Shown here in pieces: positions 7,786 to 13,014 of a stretch of 13,014 nt of DNA. The notes under the pieces are model-generated. The model saw only the letters and a program-made list of their open reading frames with translations, was not told where the DNA came from and searched no databases. Where the stretch lies: the NCBI GenBank assembly GCA_934702115.1, contig CAKUYF010000014.1, positions 1 to 13,014 of the forward strand, given 5' to 3'. Made by a program: the position numbers and the translations under genes. The stretch comes from an uncultured Eubacteriales bacterium (lineage in GTDB: Bacteria > Bacillota > Clostridia > Oscillospirales > Acutalibacteraceae). The first letter of the stretch is position 1, and each line of letters starts with the position of its first letter.

Positions 7786-7814
7786 ATATTAACCCAACAC
7801 AAGTTTTAAGTCAA
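7786..7814 (-). promoter_or_regulatory. Promoter of the leader-protease gene
   Basis: On the minus strand TTGACT (7814-7809) and TAATAT (7791-7786) are 17 nt apart, 35 bp upstream of the ATG. This is the best-formed promoter in the window. Its -35 coincides with the ATG of the first small phage-remnant ORF on the other strand. Confidence 0.6.
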
Positions 7815-7966
7815 TGAAAAACTTAAAAAAGCTATTTTCCGTACAAACCTCAAATGGAATTTTAATTTTTATTGCACACGAAAATCCGGCATCAACAACT
7901 TTTGAGTGTGAAATAATGAGAGAATCAGGAAGTTCAACAATGATTGAAATGATAAAATATGAATAA
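7814..7966 (+). CDS. Small phage-remnant ORF, 50 aa, unknown
   Basis: Starts MKNLKKLFSVQTSNG and continues IAHENPAS to end IEMIKYE. The frame is open back to 7793 after a TAA at 7790-7792, so the ATG at 7814 may be internal to a longer gene that has lost its 5' end. No convincing ribosome binding site precedes it. Its stop overlaps the start of the next ORF by 8 nt, the compact spacing of phage genes. I do not recognise the family. Its strand and spacing match the phage genes that follow. Confidence 0.5.
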   Translation: MKNLKKLFSVQTSNGILIFIAHENPASTTFECEIMRESGSSTMIEMIKYE

Positions 7967-8111
7967 TAGAAGTAAATACAATGTAGACAATTCACCGATT
8001 GGAAAACTTAAAAGAACGTATCAGGGAATTTTATTTGATAGTCAACTTGAATGTAGATTTTACAAAGAATATTTAATTCCAAAGCTAAAAAAACGAATAA
8101 TTAAAATGTAA
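7959..8111 (+). pseudogene. N-terminal fragment of a phage nuclease-like protein (DUF1064-like)
   Basis: 50 codons: MNNRSKYNVDN, then KRTYQGILFDSQLECRFYKEY and a basic end IPKLKKRIIKM. The pattern of an aromatic residue, G(I/V)xFDS, then an acidic residue and (F/Y)Y is typical of phage DUF1064-like (Holliday-junction-resolvase-like) proteins. Those are normally 100-150 aa, so the C-terminal half is missing here. The stop at 8109-8111 falls exactly where a different phage gene begins in another frame. The family assignment is from memory of motif style and is moderate at best. Confidence 0.5.
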
Positions 8112-8488
8112 AGAAAATTGAAATTGACCATATAGAAGAAGATGTTTTTGATGTTTACTCTCCTAGTGCGTATGAACGAAGAAGTAATTTAGGAGTAGAT
8201 GATCCGGAAAATATTATTGGCAATATTACTCAAAATGGTGTCTTAGAAGTAGAAAACATAACGGAATTTAATCCAGAATATGAAACTGAAAATCGAGGTT
8301 TAGGGCTTGTAAAGTTAATAGAATATGGACACAAAACAAGTGGATATTACTATGACTATCCGAAATCAGACAGTTTTACAGATCCTCGACCCTTTATATC
8401 CAATACCAAAAATGAAATTAAGGAAAATAAAAGTCATATAATTGCCATGAAATCAGGACTTGAAAAACACAAGATTAAAGTTAGATAA
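8105..8488 (+). pseudogene. 5'-truncated phage head-tail/tail-completion-like protein
   Basis: 127 open codons with no start codon near the beginning: NVKKIEIDHIEEDVFDVYSPSAYERR at the N-terminal side (key pattern DVYSPSAYERR at about residues 16-26). After it come LVKLIEYGHKT, DPRPFISNTKNEI and an end LEKHKIKVR. The arrangement of YSPxxYxRR, an (I/V)E-G turn, then RPF(I/L/T)xxT near the C-terminus is what I know from phage proteins next to HK97 gp10-type tail-completion proteins. It sits 25 bp before the tape measure start, the right place for such a gene. The N-terminal part is gone, fused out of frame (-1) to the nuclease-like fragment, which implies a deletion near 8090-8110. Confidence 0.6.
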
Positions 8489-8513
8489 CTTTCCCATAGT
8501 GTGAGGTGAGAAT

Positions 8514-9704
8514 ATGGACGATGAACTCAAAATTATAATTAAAGCTATCCTTGATGAGAATACAGAAAGCTCGATAAATCAACAATTAAAAAATTTAAAG
8601 ATAGAACCACTCTCACTTGATGTTAAAATAGATTCCAAAACTAATTCTCAAATTTCTAAAGTAAAAAAAGAATTAAATGACATTGTATCAAGGAAAATAA
8701 ATAAGAATCCACTCGCTAAAAGTTTAATTCAAAACTTTGGAATAAGTAATAAACTAGATAAAAATGAGATAGAAAAGGCAGTAGAAAAGTATCAAAACGC
8801 TTTAAAATTAAATAATCCCGGTGAAATATCTAAAAGCTATGATAAATTATTTGATTCAATAAAAAATAGCTTTTATAACTTCACCCACGAAATATCAAGT
8901 TATGAAAAAGAATATTTAAATTTTTTGAAGGGAACAAAATTCTATATAAGTGATGCGATAAAAGAAGATTTAGGGAAAGATGATTATAAATACTATCGTG
9001 ATAATTTAATCGGGAAAGTAACAAGAAATTCTCGAGAAGGTGTCCATTCAGATACTTTTTATGATGAAATTAATGAGGTAATCCCTGGAATATTGCCTAG
9101 AATAGATTTTATAAGTGAACAAGAGAGCTTTAGGAATATCGTTGATACATATATAGATTTAAAAAATAAAGCCAAAGCTAAATTTGACGAAGAAGATATT
9201 CTATGGAATTTTGGTACAGATGAGGACATAAAAAATTCTATAAATAGAATAATTAATGAATTTGAAAATCAAAAACCTAAATTTGAACGCAGTATCAAGA
9301 ATATAAAATCTAACTTAATCGATTTATCAGATCCGTACGGGAACAGTTTAATGCAAAATGCACCATTTGACGTTTTTGAAAAAAGTACAAAAAAAGAAAT
9401 AAAAGTACCCTTTCAAATAAGTATTAATGATCCTGATGAACTCAAGTATGAAATGGAACGCATTGTTGCGGATTTTACTAATAACCAAGGTAAATTGATA
9501 GATTATAAAGTAAATACACACTTTGAATTTGATGAGGAAGAAAACAAACAGATTGAAATGCTTTCAGGAGCAGTTTTAAAATACAAAAATGAACTTGATG
9601 AAATAATAACAAAAAATTTGAAGTGGCAACAAATAGGAAAAGATTTTGATATAAACGGCAAAGAACAAGCAATCATAGAAGTAAATGCAGAACTTAATAA
9701 TTAG
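8514..9704 (+). CDS. Phage tail tape measure protein, N-terminal part ending at an in-frame TAG
   Basis: 396 aa, Lys/Glu/Asn-rich and strongly helical, typical of the N-terminal part of long tape measure proteins, which set tail length and fill the tail tube. It opens MDDELKIIIKAILDENTESS, and the next roughly 30 residues include an LKNLKIEPLSLDVKID strand pattern common in this family. The start has GAGGTG 6 nt upstream. The frame ends at TAG (9702-9704) within a coiled-coil stretch (AELNN*IKIQRQINQN) and continues open in the same frame to the window end. The stop therefore interrupts one gene rather than separating two. A change of one base (CAG to TAG) would explain it. Confidence 0.8.
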   Translation: MDDELKIIIKAILDENTESSINQQLKNLKIEPLSLDVKIDSKTNSQISKVKKELNDIVSRKINKNPLAKSLIQNFGISNKLDKNEIEKAVEKYQNALKLNNPGEISKSYDKLFDSIKNSFYNFTHEISSYEKEYLNFLKGTKFYISDAIKEDLGKDDYKYYRDNLIGKVTRNSREGVHSDTFYDEINEVIPGILPRIDFISEQESFRNIVDTYIDLKNKAKAKFDEEDILWNFGTDEDIKNSINRIINEFENQKPKFERSIKNIKSNLIDLSDPYGNSLMQNAPFDVFEKSTKKEIKVPFQISINDPDELKYEMERIVADFTNNQGKLIDYKVNTHFEFDEEENKQIEMLSGAVLKYKNELDEIITKNLKWQQIGKDFDINGKEQAIIEVNAELNN

Positions 9705-12700
9705 ATAAAAATTCAAAGACAAATTAATCAAAATAAAAACCTTGTTTACGATAAGAAAACTTTTTCAAACCGCATAACAACTTGGACTAGTCAAAATGCA
9801 GAAGCTACAAAAGTCTTTGGAAAAGATATAGAAAAGTTATCATCACAAATTGAAAATGCTGATAGAATTAAACTTTTAAATTTAAAAAAGCAATTTCAAG
9901 AGATAACAACGTCAGCCAAAAGTATGGGTGTTACAACTGAAAACGTGTTTGAAAAACTTTCAAATGGTTTTGAGAAAATTTCAAGCATGATTATTGGCGG
10001 AAGTGTCACAGCTTTTGCCATAAAATCTCTCAAAGAAGTCTATGAAAATATTTTGGCGATTGATAATGCAATAGTAAACGTCAAAAAAGTAACAGATGAA
10101 ACCGCCCAAACATATAAAAAATTCATATCAGATTCAGTTTCCACAGCCGTAAAACTTGGAACTTCGGTTGACGACATAATGCACTCAACTGCTGATTTTG
10201 TCCTTCATGGATATAACATGAGTGACGCTTTTAATCTTTCCAAAACTGCTGCAATTTTTAAAAATGTTTCATATACCGATATTGATACAGCTTCAACCAA
10301 CATAATTTCAGTTTTGAGAGCATTTAAAATAGAAGCTAAAGATAGTCTTAGCGTGATAGACAAGTTAAATGATGTAGGAAATAAATTTTCAATTTCAAGT
10401 GCAGGATTAGCCGAAGGACTTAGAAGTTCAGCTTCTTCTTTGGCTACTGCCAACAACACTCTTGATGAATCTTTAGGACTTTTAACTGCGGCAAACGAAG
10501 TAGTTCAAAATCCAAAAGAAGCTGGAAATGCCGTAAAAGTTTTGGCTTTACGTTTGAGAAACACAAAAGGTAAACTGGAAGAAATCGGTGAAAGTACCGA
10601 GGGTATGGTAGAATCTGTCACAAGGCTTCAAACACAACTTTTGCAACTGACAAACGGCAAAGTAAATATCATGGCAAGTCCTGATACTTTTAAATCAACA
10701 TATCAAATCATGAAAGAAATATCTGAAGTATGGGATGATTTAACTGATATTAAAAAAGCGAATGTTATAGAACTAGTAGCCGGAAAGCACAGAGCAAATG
10801 TTATTACATCTATACTTAGAAGCATGAAAACAGCTGAACAAGTTGCAGACGTTTCGCTTAAATCTCAAGGCTCTGCAATGCGTGAACAAGAAAAAAGTAT
10901 GGATTCAATTCATGCGAAAACAGAACAGATGAAAGCAAGCATGCAAGCTTTATCATCGTCTGTGCTTGATAGCGGACTTGTAAAATTAATTTTTGATTTA
11001 GGCTCAAGCGGGCTTTCAAACCTAACTAAATTCGTAGATACGTTCGGCTCTATATCAACAATTTTAACCGGAGTTTCAACAACTCTCAGCCTTATGGGTA
11101 AAACTGGGGGATTTTTTAACTTGATAACAAATGAAAATACAGGAGAGAAATCTTTTGGATTTTTAGGTAAAGAATTAAGTCAAGTTAAAGAACAATGGCA
11201 AGAAGCAACTACATTAAAAGAAAAAATAGGTACACTTTTTACTACAAATGCAAAATTAGAACATAATAAAGCACTGACGGAACAACTTGAAACAGATAAA
11301 ACATCAATTAGAAATTACATTTCAGCAATAGAACATGGTGTGTCAGTAAATACCGCCTTTGAAAAAACCATGTCAGATGCAAGTGAAACAGCTAAAAATT
11401 ATGCCAAAAACAATGATACTTCAAGTTTAAGTGTTAAAAATTTTGTTTCATTTCAAAAATCTTTAAATAGTGCGACAAAGTCTACGATTATATCAACCAT
11501 TGCATTGACTGTTGCCGAAACAGCATTAAATGCAGCACTAACCATGGGATTAAGTGTAGCGATTGAAGCAATAGTTGCCGGAATAATCAATCTTGGCAAT
11601 GCACAAGCAAAAGCAGTAGAAACAGCCAACGAACTGTCAAATACATACAATGAACAAATTAAATCAATCGGAAATAATTCAAAAAATATAGATTCTATCT
11701 CAAAAGACTACGAAAGACTTGCAAAGGGTGTAAACATTTTCGGTGAGAATGTATCTTTGACTAACGAGGAATACCGAAGATACAACGATATTGCAAATCA
11801 GATTGCAGAAATGTTCCCGGAGCTTGTGCAAGGCAGGACTTTGGAAGGAAATGCAATTTTAAAACAAAAAGGAAATGTAGAAGCCTTAACCAAAGCCCTT
11901 AAAGAACAAAGACAAGTTGCAAATGATAACCTAATTAAAAATCAAGAGGAAATTTTCAAAGGTTTTCGTCAAACTTCTTTTGAAGGAGTAACTACTTGGA
12001 CTACTCAAAAAGACGCACTTTATCAAGAAAAACAAATCTTAGATATTTTAATTCAAGATATAGATAGCTACGACAAGCTTTTGGAAAAACACTCAAATAT
12101 GGATATTTATTCTGCACAGTTGCTCAAAAAAGTTGGAATAAATGATTTTAATATCATGTCACCTAAATCTATATTTGAATCGCTGACTAAAAATAAAAAT
12201 CAAGTGCTTGCTTATTATCGAGGGATTGTATCTGAAATTAATGCGGAAATCAGCAAAATTCAGCCGATAATGATTGCTAATCTTGAAAATAAAGACGATT
12301 TTCAAAATTTAGATGAACATACTCAAAACTATATAAGAAATGTTATCAGTGCGATTGATATTAATACTTTGAGTAAATTCCAAAATGCAACGCAGATGAA
12401 CTCTTGGATTGATTTAAATATTTTACAGCCAATTACTCAAAACAAGGATAATGTTCAAGAGAAATTATCGGAACTGTTTTCTTTGGAATCACAAAATCTT
12501 CCGGCTGATGAATATATAAACGCAGTAAATAATTTAGTAAACCAAATAGCAAGTACGTTAAACTTAGATCCTATCGTACTTAAAGCAAAACTTGGATTTT
12601 CAGATATTTCAGCACAAATTGATGAAACAAAAAATTCACTTCCATCTTTATCAAATGAAATAAATAGCTTAGATTCCTCTTTTGATTCGATTGAAAAATC

Positions 12701-13014
12701 AATAAACAATATGGCTTCTTCTCTTTCGCTTCTTGATAGTGCAATAAAAAATGTAACTGACGGAACATATCTATCAGGGCAAGAAATTTCAAAACTAATA
12801 ATTAAATATCCCGAACTTTCAGATAAGATATTGCAAACTTCAAAAGGATATACGTTTGAAATTGAAGTACTTCAAAAATTAAGAGAAGAAAAAATAAATG
12901 AGCAAAAAACTTCCATTCAAGCTGAAATTGATATAACCGCTAAAACACTTCAAAGTATCAAGTCAAGACTTGTTGGGTATCAATCTGAAATAGGAGCAAT
13001 AAATAATGTTGCAC
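9705..13014 (+). CDS. Phage tail tape measure protein, main part (TP901-like core), runs off the right edge
   Basis: 1,103 further codons without a stop, in phase with the 8514 start, for a total of 1,500 codons and still open. The TP901/PhageMin_Tail-like core lies about 9915-10570: SAKSMGVTTENVF, LKEVYENILAID, VKKVTDETAQTYKKF, SVDDIMHSTADFVLHG, LAEGLRSSASSLATANNTLDE and GNAVKVLALRLRNTKG. A hydrophobic Ala-rich stretch at about 11485-11595 (residues about 990-1027) is the segment such proteins often have for membrane insertion. The rest is coiled coil. The first in-frame ATG after the TAG is 9924, with no good ribosome binding site, so independent expression looks poor. Tail-tip genes should follow to the right. 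Confidence 0.85.
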   Translation, partial: MKIQRQINQNKNLVYDKKTFSNRITTWTSQNAEATKVFGKDIEKLSSQIENADRIKLLNLKKQFQEITTSAKSMGVTTENVFEKLSNGFEKISSMIIGGSVTAFAIKSLKEVYENILAIDNAIVNVKKVTDETAQTYKKFISDSVSTAVKLGTSVDDIMHSTADFVLHGYNMSDAFNLSKTAAIFKNVSYTDIDTASTNIISVLRAFKIEAKDSLSVIDKLNDVGNKFSISSAGLAEGLRSSASSLATANNTLDESLGLLTAANEVVQNPKEAGNAVKVLALRLRNTKGKLEEIGESTEGMVESVTRLQTQLLQLTNGKVNIMASPDTFKSTYQIMKEISEVWDDLTDIKKANVIELVAGKHRANVITSILRSMKTAEQVADVSLKSQGSAMREQEKSMDSIHAKTEQMKASMQALSSSVLDSGLVKLIFDLGSSGLSNLTKFVDTFGSISTILTGVSTTLSLMGKTGGFFNLITNENTGEKSFGFLGKELSQVKEQWQEATTLKEKIGTLFTTNAKLEHNKALTEQLETDKTSIRNYISAIEHGVSVNTAFEKTMSDASETAKNYAKNNDTSSLSVKNFVSFQKSLNSATKSTIISTIALTVAETALNAALTMGLSVAIEAIVAGIINLGNAQAKAVETANELSNTYNEQIKSIGNNSKNIDSISKDYERLAKGVNIFGENVSLTNEEYRRYNDIANQIAEMFPELVQGRTLEGNAILKQKGNVEALTKALKEQRQVANDNLIKNQEEIFKGFRQTSFEGVTTWTTQKDALYQEKQILDILIQDIDSYDKLLEKHSNMDIYSAQLLKKVGINDFNIMSPKSIFESLTKNKNQVLAYYRGIVSEINAEISKIQPIMIANLENKDDFQNLDEHTQNYIRNVISAIDINTLSKFQNATQMNSWIDLNILQPITQNKDNVQEKLSELFSLESQNLPADEYINAVNNLVNQIASTLNLDPIVLKAKLGFSDISAQIDETKNSLPSLSNEINSLDSSFDSIEKSINNMASSLSLLDSAIKNVTDGTYLSGQEISKLIIKYPELSDKILQTSKGYTFEIEVLQKLREEKINEQKTSIQAEIDITAKTLQSIKSRLVGYQSEIGAINNVA

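Noticed and set aside
7789..7995. 68-aa minus-strand ORF over the phage remnant
   Set aside because: It is antisense to two plus-strand ORFs with phage-like sequence and spacing, and has no convincing start signal.
8514..13014. Phage with TAG reassigned to glutamine
   Set aside because: Only one TAG occurs in 1,500 codons while several normal CAG codons are used. Recoded phages show many. Neighbouring phage genes are broken by deletion, so plain decay fits better.
9924..13014. Independent gene starting at the first ATG after the TAG
   Set aside because: There is no ribosome binding site before 9924. The 219 bp between the TAG and this ATG also encode tape-measure-like sequence in the same frame.
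1..13014. CRISPR array or insertion sequence
   Set aside because: I saw no regularly spaced direct repeats, no transposase-like protein and no terminal inverted repeats.

Overview
The window is about 30% GC and reads as a chromosome segment of a low-GC Gram-positive bacterium (Bacillota). Support comes from AGGAG-type ribosome binding sites, Gram-positive sortase signals of the NPKTG/SPKTG type, a long XRE-type regulator and a Siphovirus-style tape measure gene. The NPKTG-type signals resemble those of anaerobic cocci of the Tissierellia (Peptoniphilus/Anaerococcus/Finegoldia-like). That placement is an inference from motif style, not a database match.

Layout. 1-75 is a tRNA-Lys(TTT), cut by one base at the left edge, with its own terminator. 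215-628 (-) is a small secreted six-cysteine protein of unknown function. About 500 bp of AT-rich DNA follows. 1166-2818 (-) is a two-gene operon of sortase-anchored surface proteins. The promoter-proximal gene (2155-2818) has a frameshift that separates its exported domain from its SPKTG anchor. The second gene (1166-2134) is intact, with an X2-like domain and NPKTG. 3024-4775 (+) is a divergent 583-aa regulator with two N-terminal helix-turn-helix regions. The two divergent promoters flank a 47-bp interrupted inverted repeat, a likely shared operator. 4914-6341 (-) is an NhaC-family Na+/H+ antiporter with a TTG start.

6629-7750 (-) is the most unusual gene. A Nif11/double-glycine-type leader (ending in VSGGGG) is joined to two hydrophobic segments and a papain-like cysteine protease domain. 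This looks like a peptide-exporter substrate that is itself an enzyme. Its promoter overlaps the left edge of a phage remnant.

7793-13014 (+) is phage-derived: a 50-aa ORF, an N-terminal fragment of a phage nuclease-like protein (DUF1064-like guess), a 5'-truncated head-tail/tail-completion-like protein, and a very long tape measure protein. The tape measure frame has a single in-frame TAG at 9702-9704 and runs off the right edge. The truncations and the single nonsense codon together point to a decaying prophage, although the long intact frame after the TAG suggests decay is recent or that the stop is tolerated.
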